DNA from: a virus
Virus record (IMG/VR): IMGVR_UViG_3300020583_000010
Coordinates: 1-64,000 of that record
Strand: one strand, 5' to 3'
Length of the DNA stretch: 64,000 bases
The notes below the pieces were generated by a model, which saw only the letters and a list, made by a program, of their open reading frames with translations, was not told the DNA's origin and searched no databases. This document shows positions 43,229 to 52,123 of this stretch, piece by piece. Both the position numbers and the translations under genes were made by a program. The first letter of the stretch is position 1; every line of letters begins with the position of its first letter.

Positions 43229-43797
43229 CAGGCACCTCCAATATAAAATCCGCTAGAACTTGGTTTACTAGTGCCACTAGGATTTGCCAGGCCTTTAGCT
43301 AAGTGTGCTTTAAGAATCGTCTGTACTCTATTTTTCTGGTATGCCGCTGATTTCTCAACAGATCTTGCAGCTACCTTTGAGTTACCAAGCAGTGAAGGAG
43401 CTTCTGCTGTCAATTCTTGTGTTCTTGAGTTAGAGAAGAAGTTTATTATCTCTTTAATGATGCGAGATGGAATATTCGCATAAGCAGGAGCAAAGAAGAA
43501 GTGAGTTCCTCCACGAGCCAATTCAAACACACCGTAGTACGCTGGGTCTCTAGGCATGCCTGGCGCTGCTCCACCTACCTTGATAGTTCCCTGCCAGCCA
43601 CCAGGATAGGCAGGGGAATCCCAAGTAGTGGTAGACTTTAAGGAACCTGTCTCTATATGAATCAGCGCAAAGACTTCTGCTGCCATTGTTGCAAATATCT
43701 CAGCAAAAGAAGTCATAGTTCTAACATCTGGAGCATCTAAGAGACGATGTAATTCGTCTTTAACCTGTCGGTCATCCACTGAGATATTTATCTTCAT
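43228..43797 (-). CDS. HK97 gp10-like neck/tail completion protein, 189 aa
   Basis: An N-terminal helix-strand pattern (INISVDDRQVKDELHRLLDAPDV.., ETGSLKSTTTWDSPAYPGGWQGTIKVGG) matches HK97 gp10-type proteins that join head to tail. Its start abuts the connector gene upstream. Confidence 0.72.
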   Translation of the reverse strand: MKINISVDDRQVKDELHRLLDAPDVRTMTSFAEIFATMAAEVFALIHIETGSLKSTTTWDSPAYPGGWQGTIKVGGAAPGMPRDPAYYGVFELARGGTHFFFAPAYANIPSRIIKEIINFFSNSRTQELTAEAPSLLGNSKVAARSVEKSAAYQKNRVQTILKAHLAKGLANPSGTSKPSSSGFYIGGA

Positions 43798-43799
43798 GG

Positions 43800-44270
43800 T
43801 TATCTGGTTATCTCGCCGAGCTCTACACCCGGGAACAGATTATTGTCTATTGCCTTCTCAGTTATCTGGGCCTCAATATGAGTTATACCTAACACATCCT
43901 GGGCACCTTCAGGTATAGCCATTATTTGAAATGTAGAACCTACATAGGCTCCTTTTACAACAACTAGGAGATCATTAGCTCTAACTGCGTCTCTCTTAGG
44001 AGGAATATCATAGAATACTGTTCCCGCACGGGGTATGGGACTACCTGCCTCGTAGGGAGGAGCCGTTTGAATTCCTGTGCGAACAAACTGGATATCCAAT
44101 CGGCATTTCATTTTTCCGGGACTTCGAAGGAACCTATCAGCCAGGTCAGAACTTCTTTGGTAATTGAGTACAGGAGCTCCATCTTCTATTCCGGGGCCAT
44201 TACCCATACTAAGGCGCCAGACCTCCACAGTACTCGAATAGAGATATCTTATGTTGGAGTTTCTAGCCAT
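43800..44270 (-). CDS. Head-tail connector (closure) protein, 156 aa
   Basis: A beta-rich protein in the position of head-closure proteins, with no strong motif. It lies two bases from the adaptor gene and two bases from the gp10-like gene, so it is within the neck operon. Confidence 0.65.
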   Translation of the reverse strand: MARNSNIRYLYSSTVEVWRLSMGNGPGIEDGAPVLNYQRSSDLADRFLRSPGKMKCRLDIQFVRTGIQTAPPYEAGSPIPRAGTVFYDIPPKRDAVRANDLLVVVKGAYVGSTFQIMAIPEGAQDVLGITHIEAQITEKAIDNNLFPGVELGEITR

Positions 44271-44272
44271 GG

Positions 44273-44854
44273 CTACGATCCCATGGTGAAGTTACCAGTG
44301 AAGCCGTCTCCACCGTCTCCACTGATAGTGCCGAAACCTAGTAGCCCGTCTCTGTTATGCTCAGCTGGTCCTGTCAGTTTGTGCTCATCTGTAAAGTGAT
44401 CATGATCAATCCATACACTGTCATCATCCCACTTCATGGTTAGAGCACTGCTGAACACTCCGCCCATTTGTGTACGGAGAGCTAAGAACCGGACCGCGTA
44501 GTCAAACATGACTATGCCGGTGGACTCACCCTTAAGGGCATTAGACTGAGCATTACCACGAATATATGATACAGGCTTAGACCATGAAACTGAACCGGCA
44601 TTTTGACTCTGAAACGGGCTGAACTCTGCATCCTTGTAGGGCTGCTGTAGTACAAGAACATCAGCGAAGGCTAGAATACCCATCTGGGCCAACTGCTGTT
44701 GAAAAGGATCTACAGGCCAATCCATAAGCTCTGTCAACAACATAAACACCACAGTAGCCTCCACCAAAGCAAAGTCTGCATAAGGCGGGTAATCTTCCAG
44801 GTCTCTTCCAGAGAATTGAGCCAGCTGAGCTACAGTAAAAGTCGGAAAAGCCAT
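44273..44854 (-). CDS. Head-tail adaptor protein, 193 aa
   Basis: The first 70 residues are helical (TVAQLAQFSGRDLEDYPPYADFALVEATVVFMLLTELMDW), typical of gp6-like connector adaptors. Role assigned by synteny. Confidence 0.68.
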   Translation of the reverse strand: MAFPTFTVAQLAQFSGRDLEDYPPYADFALVEATVVFMLLTELMDWPVDPFQQQLAQMGILAFADVLVLQQPYKDAEFSPFQSQNAGSVSWSKPVSYIRGNAQSNALKGESTGIVMFDYAVRFLALRTQMGGVFSSALTMKWDDDSVWIDHDHFTDEHKLTGPAEHNRDGLLGFGTISGDGGDGFTGNFTMGS

Positions 44855-44868
44855 TAGCGGCAGTCTCT

Positions 44869-45276
44869 CTACTTAGGAACTCCTCGGCCACGCTCAAGTT
44901 CTTTTTTAGCTTCGGCCTCTAAATAATCTCTTGAGATAGAAAGGCCGTGCATATTAGAAACTCCGCGATAGTCGAATCTCTCATTTGGACTGACTTTATA
45001 ATTTACAATAGGGTTAGGAATGGTAGAAGGACCAGTTTTAAACTTTACCTTTCCCCACTGCGCTTCCTGCTCTTCTTCTGTAAGCTCTAGCCAAGACTTA
45101 CCATGGATGTCTTTAGTGCGCTCAAACTCTGGTGAGTCTTTGCCTACTTCTAACTCCTGCCCGGCTAACCAGCTATATCCAAAAGCGGTTAATCCATCTT
45201 CTACAAAATGAATGAGGATTGTCTCTGGCTTAACTACTTTACTTGCAGTATTTGCTGCTCTAGGCGCTGCTGGCAT
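44869..45276 (-). CDS. Hypothetical structural protein, 135 aa
   Basis: A Lys/Glu-rich protein with KVVKPETILIHFVEDGLTAFGYSWLAGQELEV at the start. Position between capsid and neck genes suggests a virion or assembly role; no domain is recognised. Confidence 0.6.
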   Translation of the reverse strand: MPAAPRAANTASKVVKPETILIHFVEDGLTAFGYSWLAGQELEVGKDSPEFERTKDIHGKSWLELTEEEQEAQWGKVKFKTGPSTIPNPIVNYKVSPNERFDYRGVSNMHGLSISRDYLEAEAKKELERGRGVPK

Positions 45277-45293
45277 TATGGCCTCCTGGGCTC

Positions 45294-45566
45294 TTATGAG
45301 GTACTTGCGAATCTGACACTGAATGTAATACTTGACGCTGTTGTATTACGAATATACAACTCTGCCCCACCGGCAGCAAAAGGGCCACCTGTGACTGGAT
45401 AAGTCGGAGTACTCACTGAAGATGAAGGAACCTGAACAAGGCCACTTGCCCCTCCGCCGAATATCTCGAATACTCCAGCAGTGGCTGTAATACTTGTGGT
45501 AGCGAATAAACCAACCGTAGTGCTAGCGGCTAGTGTGACTGAACCGACATAATTTGTAGCAGCCAT
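45294..45566 (-). CDS. Small virion protein, 90 aa
   Basis: A Thr/Ser/Gly-rich beta protein with no charged patches, right after the capsid gene. It may be a cement or fibre-like head component. A late-type motif lies 29 bp upstream. Confidence 0.6.
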   Translation of the reverse strand: MAATNYVGSVTLAASTTVGLFATTSITATAGVFEIFGGGASGLVQVPSSSVSTPTYPVTGGPFAAGGAELYIRNTTASSITFSVRFASTS

Positions 45567-45595
45567 AATGACTCCTTAAAGATTAATCTCTATCT

Positions 45596-45605
45596 TATAA
45601 TCGGA
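45596..45605 (-). promoter_or_regulatory. Late-type motif
   Basis: Minus-strand TCCGATTATA, 29 bp before the 90-aa virion gene. Confidence 0.6.
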
Positions 45606-45668
45606 ATAGGCACTTAGTCATGTAATCTGTAACTTCACATATCTTATTTATAAAGTCTGGATATGACA

Positions 45669-45698
45669 AAATCCCCTATATCTCAAGGGGACTTTGCT
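45669..45698 (-). terminator. Terminator after major capsid gene
   Basis: TCCCC-TTGAGATAT-GGGGA hairpin followed by TTTTG on the minus strand, 26-55 bases after the capsid stop. Confidence 0.78.
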
Positions 45699-45723
45699 TT
45701 TGCTACTAAATCATAAATGCAGG

Positions 45724-46827
45724 TCAGCCTGCATTCGAGCAGTAGATAAACTGCTCAGGTCTTTCGACTATAGGGAGGTACTGTAGCTCCATTAGAACCA
45801 CTCGGGCTGACGGGTCTTTCTCTAGCCAAGACTTGGTGAACTTGCCGTACACATCGTCTCCGGCCTCAAGGTCAGGAGACTTACCATAGACCATGGTCAC
45901 TGGCTGTCCCTGAGTGTAGTTGCCTAGGAAGACTTCTGGGTTACCAGAGGTACCATCACCGACGAAACGAGTGTTGTTACCAGCTGTGTTAGTGTACAGC
46001 TCGTCTACTGCATGCCAGTCAAGTCCCATGAATCCTGGTAGGCCCTGACCCTTGTAGTAGGCATCCTTCATAGTGTCAGAAAGAAGCCCACCAACAGCTG
46101 CGGCACCAAGACTGCTTGGTGAGTTAGGAGCAGCATTAGTCTGAATTGAAGAAGTAGCACCACCAGTGTTAAGTGAGACTGTAGCGACACCACGGTTTAC
46201 CCACGCGTCAATGATCTTCTGCACTGTTACAGAAGAACAGTAGGCGTCAGTAGCAGGTACACGACCGTGGGTCTCGACTAGACGCTTCCACGCGAACACG
46301 TCATCTACGATGTTCTGAGGAGTGGCACTTGACCACACTACCGCAGGACTCACTAGATGAGAACTTGGGAACTGGTAGTTAATTGTAACACTTGAACCAT
46401 CCTGGTAAGCAATGGTTGAAGAGCCGCGAAGAGCATTCCAGAGCAGGTATTCCTGCTCAAGGTCGATAGAGTCAGACATTCCCTGAAGTTCACGCATAAC
46501 CTTGCGCTCAGCGTTAGTCTGGTTGATAGTGCCAGGCTCACGAAGCCAACGTAGAAGCTGACCCTGAAAGGTCTTCTTGATACGTGAGTAAGCTAGTTTG
46601 GCATAGCCAGAGCTGTTACCAAGTTGGTTCTGAAGAATGGCCTCGGCGCCGGGAACATTGAACCCGGCAAGCTGACGAGCACCCTTCTCGATGTCCCAAG
46701 CTACATAGTCAGGACCATCAGAGGGGCGTGATGGAATAGTGTTTAGAAGTGCAAGGTCCTGCGGTGTCACAAATTTCTGGACAACGCGGTTCAGAACCAT
46801 GGGTTCCAAAAGGGAAATATCTGGCAC
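45724..46827 (-). CDS. Major capsid protein (GpE type), 367 aa
   Basis: The pattern N-term VVQKFVTPQDLALLNTIPSRPS, VKLAYSR-like KLAYSRIKKTFQGQLLRWLREPG, a DVFAWKRLVE helix and YGKFTKSWLEKDPSARVVL near the end fits lambda-E-like capsid proteins. It is flanked by a late-type motif and a terminator, suiting high expression. Confidence 0.9.
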   Translation of the reverse strand: MPDISLLEPMVLNRVVQKFVTPQDLALLNTIPSRPSDGPDYVAWDIEKGARQLAGFNVPGAEAILQNQLGNSSGYAKLAYSRIKKTFQGQLLRWLREPGTINQTNAERKVMRELQGMSDSIDLEQEYLLWNALRGSSTIAYQDGSSVTINYQFPSSHLVSPAVVWSSATPQNIVDDVFAWKRLVETHGRVPATDAYCSSVTVQKIIDAWVNRGVATVSLNTGGATSSIQTNAAPNSPSSLGAAAVGGLLSDTMKDAYYKGQGLPGFMGLDWHAVDELYTNTAGNNTRFVGDGTSGNPEVFLGNYTQGQPVTMVYGKSPDLEAGDDVYGKFTKSWLEKDPSARVVLMELQYLPIVERPEQFIYCSNAG

Positions 46828-46906
46828 AGTTTTCTCTTTTCCGTGAGGAAAGTGACTAAGGTTATAATTACCGTAAAACAGTAACCCGGCACTCTGTGCC
46901 TACCTT

Positions 46907-46916
46907 ATATATCGGA
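46907..46916 (-). promoter_or_regulatory. Late-type motif before major capsid
   Basis: Minus-strand TCCGATATAT, 79 bp before the capsid start. Confidence 0.5.
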
Positions 46917-46977
46917 GTAGTATTGCAAAGCTGTCGATTATGTGTTAAACTTCGTAATAAACTACAAAAGGAAAGTA

Positions 46978-47619
46978 ATGGGCACTAGAGCAGAGCGTTT
47001 ATGGGATAAGTCAGATAGAGATTGCATAGTGTGCGGGGATACTTACACACCAGTAAGACACTCACAAAAGTTCTGTCCACCCCCTAAACGGTGCAGGTAT
47101 ACCAATAAAGCTCGTTTATTGTCTAGAAATTCTAATCCTCATCCTCTTATATGTAAAGACTGCGGAAAAGACTTTATGCCTAGAGCCTCAAATCAATATA
47201 CTTGTGGGATGAATTGCCCTGGAAGGCCTCAAAGATTTAAGAAATGTGCCAATGCTTTCTGTAGTAAGAAATTTGCGATCAGCAGGAATGGCTCAGCTAC
47301 TCGCCAAATATTCTGCTCGACTAGTTGTAGAAATAAAGAAGAGGCATTCCGTAAGTATAAGATGACATCTAGAGACTACCTTAAGATGTTAAAAGCTCAG
47401 GGAGGAAATTGCCTAGCGTGTGGCGAACAACCTGAGGAAGGAAGGCGCCTAGTAGTTGCTCATGACCACAGTTGCTGCCCAGGACAATATAACTGTGGTA
47501 CGTGCATAAAAGGGTTACTCCATATTGAGTGCAATATCCTGGAGGGGCTATTTACAGATAACCCTAATCGGCTGGTGAAAGCAGCAACGCACTTCATGTC
47601 CAGTATAAAGTACAGATAA
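46978..47619 (+). CDS. Endonuclease VII-like HNH protein
   Basis: The only plus-strand gene. The C-terminal domain (YLKMLKAQGGNCLACGEQ...LVVAHDHSC...KGLLHIECNILEG) matches recombination endonuclease VII/His-Me finger nucleases. The N-terminal half has several Cys pairs (CIVCGDTY, CKDCGKDF, CSKKF..CSTSC) of zinc ribbons. ATG 46978 with AAAGGAAAG upstream is preferred over GTG 46942. Opposite orientation between capsid and decoration genes is typical of a homing insertion. Confidence 0.82.
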   Translation: MGTRAERLWDKSDRDCIVCGDTYTPVRHSQKFCPPPKRCRYTNKARLLSRNSNPHPLICKDCGKDFMPRASNQYTCGMNCPGRPQRFKKCANAFCSKKFAISRNGSATRQIFCSTSCRNKEEAFRKYKMTSRDYLKMLKAQGGNCLACGEQPEEGRRLVVAHDHSCCPGQYNCGTCIKGLLHIECNILEGLFTDNPNRLVKAATHFMSSIKYR

Positions 47620-47627
47620 AATGCAAA

Positions 47628-47654
47628 ATCCCGCTACCTGTTAAGTAGCGGGAT
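47628..47654. terminator. Bidirectional hairpin terminator
   Basis: ATCCCGCTAC-N7-GTAGCGGGAT, a perfect 10-bp stem. On the minus strand it is followed by TTTTGCATTTT, ending the decoration gene; on the plus strand it lies just after the HNH gene. Confidence 0.85.
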
Positions 47655-47671
47655 CTTACAGTGGGAAGATC

Positions 47672-48163
47672 TTAGAAGTAGAAGTACCCGACAGAGTTGT
47701 CTAGGCGTCCTACTAGCTTAGTGATAGCATTAGCATCTAGGCCAGACACAACCTGGTAGTTTACAACACCACGGTCCACAACAAGTCCGAAGACTGCCTG
47801 GGCTGGAGTACCGGAGGCTGTACCGCCGGTATCAACACCGTTGCGAAGGAAGCCTACAGGAATCTGAAGACCTGGATCACTCGCACTAGAGCTGTATACT
47901 CCGTACATGTACTGATTTACACCAGCAGCTGTGTACTGAGCAATTACAGTTCCAGTAGGGATAATTCCCTGACCCGGAGCAAGCATAGCTCCACGCTCGC
48001 GCCAGCCACCCTTAGTTGAAGCTAGAAGCTCCAGGACCGCAGGGGCGTGGAAGGCATCACCAAAAGTGCTACCATATGTGTGAAGAGGATCGGTAAACCC
48101 GGGAACCGGGATAACTGGGTAGGAGTCGCCCGGTGTGTATGAAGGCGGAGTTGGAGCAGGCAT
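47672..48163 (-). CDS. Head decoration protein, 163 aa
   Basis: A Gly/Pro/Thr-rich protein between scaffold/protease and capsid genes. The end (GVVNYQVVSGLDANAITKLVGRLDNSVGYFYF) and AVLELLASTKGGWRERGAMLAPGQG resemble phage decoration (gpD-like) proteins. Confidence 0.78.
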   Translation of the reverse strand: MPAPTPPSYTPGDSYPVIPVPGFTDPLHTYGSTFGDAFHAPAVLELLASTKGGWRERGAMLAPGQGIIPTGTVIAQYTAAGVNQYMYGVYSSSASDPGLQIPVGFLRNGVDTGGTASGTPAQAVFGLVVDRGVVNYQVVSGLDANAITKLVGRLDNSVGYFYF

Positions 48164-48196
48164 AGTTTATATTCCCTATTCCCTTAGTAGGCGACT

Positions 48197-49369
48197 TTAC
48201 TTGGCAAAGTTCTTGGTATAGCGCTCTACTTCAGCGTCAATATCAAGTTCTTCTTGCTGGGCTGCTGGAGCCTGTTCCTGTCCTGCCATACTGCCAAGTT
48301 TAACAAGTGGCTCAGAAGGAATCAACTTATCGAACATCTCAGGATTAGTTAGACGTAGATCAACATAAGTATCCTTCTGGTGAGGAAGAATATAGCCTTC
48401 ATTAATCAGAGCCTGAACAATGTGCCCGGCACGATCCTTTTCCAAGGTCTCGATACGAGCTGAAAGAGATACTTTCTCCTGGGCTAGTTCAGCAATAGCG
48501 CCGACTAGTGTCTCAGTATCTACAGTATTATCAGTACTAGAAAGCTCAAGGGTCTCAGCAAGCTGAGTAGCAAGCTGGTTAGAGAGCTCCGTAGCAGCGG
48601 ATGCCTCTTCAGCCTGAGCCTGAAGAGCCTCGACATCAATGCCGTGGTTCTCAAGCAGAGCTGCAATCAACTCGTCAAGAGTCATTGGGATCTCCTCAGT
48701 AGGCGTAGACGCCTGGAGCGTCTCATCAATCAAACTATCGGCAGGTTCTTGCAACTCTTCAGAAACTTCAGTAATTTCCTGTGTTTCTTCGGCTATTGCG
48801 GCAGTATATACAACTATATCAGTGTCTTCACTTGAATTAGAAGCTGAAATAAGTTCTTTGTAGTCTTCAAGTCCAGTGACATAAGGACGATTAGTGATAG
48901 CCACATGAAGAAGAGTTGGTCCTACTTTTTCGCCAGTCCTAGTATCAGTATAGTTAGTACTTAACATAGCTGAAGCACCTAGCCATGTCTTTCCCATTTT
49001 ATCCTTCGCATCAGCCCTGCGCGCATCAATTACTGCGTAAACTTTCCCATTACGCTCGCGGACTTCTACTACTTCCCCTACATTACGGTCTGGGTCTTCT
49101 GAATGCAAATTCTGTGCATCAGCAAGTGGAACTTGCACTATATCGCAAATACCATCATCAAAGTTCTTTCTCAACTTGGAGATAAACTCATCATCAATAT
49201 TGATTTCGGCTTTAGTTACAGGGTGAATAAGAATTCCCTTATTCAATATATGCTTCTCAAATAATGTTCCATTTTTAGTGCGGGCAAGTTCAACCCATTC
49301 ACTGTCTTCAGAAGGGAACACTGAGAGTTCGACCCTATCAGCCTGTGGTGTTGTTACCTTCTTGGACAT
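48197..49369 (-). CDS. Capsid maturation protease/scaffold, 390 aa
   Basis: The N-terminal part (about residues 10-170: ILNKGILIHPVTKAEINIDDEFISKL..LHVAITNRPYVTGL) fits phage head proteases of the Mu I type. The C-terminal part is acidic and helical (about 210-340), like scaffolds. It lies between portal and decoration genes. Confidence 0.78.
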   Translation of the reverse strand: MSKKVTTPQADRVELSVFPSEDSEWVELARTKNGTLFEKHILNKGILIHPVTKAEINIDDEFISKLRKNFDDGICDIVQVPLADAQNLHSEDPDRNVGEVVEVRERNGKVYAVIDARRADAKDKMGKTWLGASAMLSTNYTDTRTGEKVGPTLLHVAITNRPYVTGLEDYKELISASNSSEDTDIVVYTAAIAEETQEITEVSEELQEPADSLIDETLQASTPTEEIPMTLDELIAALLENHGIDVEALQAQAEEASAATELSNQLATQLAETLELSSTDNTVDTETLVGAIAELAQEKVSLSARIETLEKDRAGHIVQALINEGYILPHQKDTYVDLRLTNPEMFDKLIPSEPLVKLGSMAGQEQAPAAQQEELDIDAEVERYTKNFAK

Positions 49370-49399
49370 AGGAACTCCTTGTAAAGTCTACTACTAGAA

Positions 49400-49408
49400 T
49401 TTATCGGA
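49400..49408 (-). promoter_or_regulatory. Late-type motif before protease/scaffold
   Basis: Minus-strand TCCGATAAA, 30 bp before the protease start. Confidence 0.55.
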
Positions 49409-49412
49409 CATC

Positions 49413-51215
49413 TTAGTGCCCTCTATCTCGTTCTTTTCTGCGTTCTTTTTCCTGCTGCAACTTAGATTTAGGACTCTGTACTTCTATCTTGGCCTTTGGC
49501 TTGGTATTTCCAGGATTCTTTTCAGTAGCCGCAGCAGCTCTTTTGACAGCAGGATGTGGGGCAGCGGACACTTTCTTAGCTTGAGTTACTTTTTTAGCAG
49601 CTGATACTTTTTTCGCTGCTGGAGGTTTAGAAGTCGTTGCCTTAGCAGGTACAGCCTGTGTGCTTGTAGACTTTGCTCCGGGAACTGGGGGTGTCACTTT
49701 AGGAGGTGGCAGTGGTTGACCGTTAGGTCCTATCCCCTGCTGCTGAGCAGCAAGAGGGTCGGCTGCTGCCTCAAGAGCATTATTCTGCTGAACAAGATTA
49801 GTTTTGAATGTAAGTTGCTGAAGTTGATCATTCTGCTGGTTCTGTTTAGCAAACTGACTTTGCAGAGTGTCAGCATCAAGGTTAAGACCAACATCTTCAG
49901 CCCACTTGAGCTGGAGTGCCTGTGAGATCTCAGGTGCGATATTAGTTTCAGGAGCTATAGCAATCTGACTGAAGGCTGCCTGAATAGCGTCCTTCTGCTC
50001 ATCAGTGAAAGGTCCCCAATGGAAGGTAGGATAATTTCCAGTACCGAAATTCCAGTCAATGAACCTAGGTATCAACTGATTATTTATCATGGAAGCCACA
50101 TCATCCATGATAGTCTCAAGCATCTGAATGAATAATGTATCATCCTGTGAGCTGAAGTTCACTAATGGACTTTTGCCTCCAGTATCATTTCCATCAAAGA
50201 AACTTGCTAACACAGACTCAGACATCATATGGTTGTGGTACTCAATAGCTGGCATAAAGTCAAACTTGCCAGACTCCTGCAAGGATGTAACAGTCCAGTC
50301 AATAGGAACCGCCATCCACTGCTGTGACCCTAACTCACTCAAGGCACGAAGGAAGTGATCTTTATCTGCCTTATTTGGGTTTGGTGGCATAGTACCTATA
50401 CGAGTACCCAGAGCACCCTTCTGTGCTGCTAGGTGCATCAAGTACTCTAACTTCTTCTTCTTGTCATAATGCCAGAAAGCTGTCGCGAACATAGATACCC
50501 CATATAGAGGGTCTATCTCAGAGTTGCAGACATACATCATCATATCATCTGCTGGAAGTTCTACATCTATGTACCGGTTATTCACATAAGCTATCTGACG
50601 CCATCCGGCGAATTCATTATTATCATTAGTCAAGTAATGAACAGTCTCTGAAGGACGATAAGACGCCTTACGCAGAGTTATTTTGCCAGCTAGAGGACCT
50701 TGTTTAGGTACCCAGTATACTAACTCAAAAGCGGAGAACCCGTAGAATACTCCAAGTAATACTTGAGATATAAGCTGATTAATAGGAACTACCATTCCAC
50801 CAGACGCCGGGGGCATGTTCAACATCAGATCAATAAAGCTGGCCTCTTCTTCGCCTCCCTCAACTCCTGATATTGGCAGTATAGTAGATGTTTTAAGACT
50901 AGATCTGATAGGAAGAGTAATTAGACGGTATAATGCTTGAGCATGTCCATCAGTCTTAAGCATTGCCTCAAGCTGGGCAACCTTTACTTTCTCTTTATTC
51001 CATACCTCATGGAGACCATGATACATGGTAGAGAAAGGCCATGAGTATGTAACACCACGCTCGAAGTTTAATTCCTTCTTACGTGGCTTTGGCAAAATAA
51101 CACCAGCATCTCCAATAACACCCATGTTACTAGGTCCGGTTATCCCGGAATTTGCGAAACCTCTGTTTTCGGCATTTGTAGCGAGGTTTACAATCTCTTC
51201 TTCACTATCAGGCAC
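49413..51215 (-). CDS. Portal protein, 600 aa
   Basis: It forms the dodecameric DNA gate. A typical portal core (YRLITLPIRSSLKTSTI..GFSAFELVYW..MYVCNSEIDPLYGVSMFATAFWHYDKKKKLEYLMHLAAQKG) is followed by a basic, Ala/Lys-rich C-terminal tail. The GTG start 51215 has AAGGAG seven bases upstream, inside the end of the homing-type gene. Confidence 0.9.
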   Translation of the reverse strand: MPDSEEEIVNLATNAENRGFANSGITGPSNMGVIGDAGVILPKPRKKELNFERGVTYSWPFSTMYHGLHEVWNKEKVKVAQLEAMLKTDGHAQALYRLITLPIRSSLKTSTILPISGVEGGEEEASFIDLMLNMPPASGGMVVPINQLISQVLLGVFYGFSAFELVYWVPKQGPLAGKITLRKASYRPSETVHYLTNDNNEFAGWRQIAYVNNRYIDVELPADDMMMYVCNSEIDPLYGVSMFATAFWHYDKKKKLEYLMHLAAQKGALGTRIGTMPPNPNKADKDHFLRALSELGSQQWMAVPIDWTVTSLQESGKFDFMPAIEYHNHMMSESVLASFFDGNDTGGKSPLVNFSSQDDTLFIQMLETIMDDVASMINNQLIPRFIDWNFGTGNYPTFHWGPFTDEQKDAIQAAFSQIAIAPETNIAPEISQALQLKWAEDVGLNLDADTLQSQFAKQNQQNDQLQQLTFKTNLVQQNNALEAAADPLAAQQQGIGPNGQPLPPPKVTPPVPGAKSTSTQAVPAKATTSKPPAAKKVSAAKKVTQAKKVSAAPHPAVKRAAAATEKNPGNTKPKAKIEVQSPKSKLQQEKERRKERDRGH

Positions 51216-52074
51216 TTATATACTCCTTAACTAATTTCTTAACTTTAGAAGTTAAGGAAATGTCAAAGTACTCTAATCCTTTTACAGGTTCCTGACCATC
51301 TAGTTTTAATTCCCTGAGTACATACAACTCTGTCTGTCTAGCTTTCCCTTCTTCTAGTACTGGAGAAAGGTATGTTACTATTTGAAATCCAACCTCCCTG
51401 TGCCTCTTTAGCCTTCTGTTCGCATCACCTGAAGTAATTCCTACTTTAACTAATTCTTCATCTTCATTAACTACTATATAAACTCGATTCCATAACTTGC
51501 CTACACAAGTCAGGCATATCCCCTGACCCCCTAAGACCGAGTGAGCATCCACAAAGCAGTTATGTCCTTCGGCACATGTAACTTCATAACTGTAATGAGT
51601 TCCTCTCCAGGCACTATAGTTAGGTGAAGCTCCTAGTTCTTGCATCCTCTGTAGAAACTTTACTTCAGTGGAGGCAACACGTTTCTTACTGTAACAAACT
51701 TTACAGTGTCTATTTCGTGACAGAGTACCTGGATATTTTCTAGTTACATGTCCTTCACTACATCTGACAGCATACGATGTCTTCGATCCTGTATATTCAT
51801 CAAACTCAGGAGTATATCCATATAGAGTCAACTGAGTTAGAAACTTATCTTCGCCTTTTCTTAACTGTCTAGAATTTGCGCAGCGGAGACAAGGAGATTT
51901 GCCAGAAAATAAGTTCATAGCTGTCGGATAGCAGTAGTGCCCGTCAGAGCAAAGTACTTTGTAATGACTGGCGGCCTTAGTGTACTCAGTGTCTAAAAGA
52001 CTATGACCATTCTGCTCCAATAGATTCTTGAGTTTGTTATACTGAGATACTTTTACTTCTGGGTTAATTGGCAT
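51208..52074 (-). CDS. GIY-YIG-like homing endonuclease with zinc ribbons
   Basis: ATG 52074 was chosen because GGAGAGACT precedes it. The first about 185 residues contain three repeats of a C..GH...C..C zinc-ribbon unit (CSDGHYCYPTAMNLFSGKSPCLRC, CSEGHVTRKYPGTLSRNRHCKVC, CAEGHNCFVDAHSVLGGQGICLTC). The C-terminal domain VYIVVNEDEELVKVGITSGDANRRLKRH is GIY-YIG/T5orf172-like. It sits between terminase and portal and its end carries the portal ribosome site. Probably a free-standing homing endonuclease. Confidence 0.75.
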   Translation of the reverse strand: MPINPEVKVSQYNKLKNLLEQNGHSLLDTEYTKAASHYKVLCSDGHYCYPTAMNLFSGKSPCLRCANSRQLRKGEDKFLTQLTLYGYTPEFDEYTGSKTSYAVRCSEGHVTRKYPGTLSRNRHCKVCYSKKRVASTEVKFLQRMQELGASPNYSAWRGTHYSYEVTCAEGHNCFVDAHSVLGGQGICLTCVGKLWNRVYIVVNEDEELVKVGITSGDANRRLKRHREVGFQIVTYLSPVLEEGKARQTELYVLRELKLDGQEPVKGLEYFDISLTSKVKKLVKEYISA

Positions 52075-52112
52075 AGTCTCTCCTCTCAACATAATCCGGC
52101 CTACACTAGTAT

Positions 52113-52121
52113 ATCATCGGT
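52113..52121 (-). promoter_or_regulatory. Late-type motif before homing endonuclease/portal
   Basis: Minus-strand ACCGATGAT, 38 bp before ATG 52074. Confidence 0.45.
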
Positions 52122-52123
52122 TA

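Noticed and set aside
45650-45700. Reading the capsid terminator region as another promoter
   Set aside because: It has a GC stem with U-tract on the minus strand and no TTGAC or CCGAT element in the right place.
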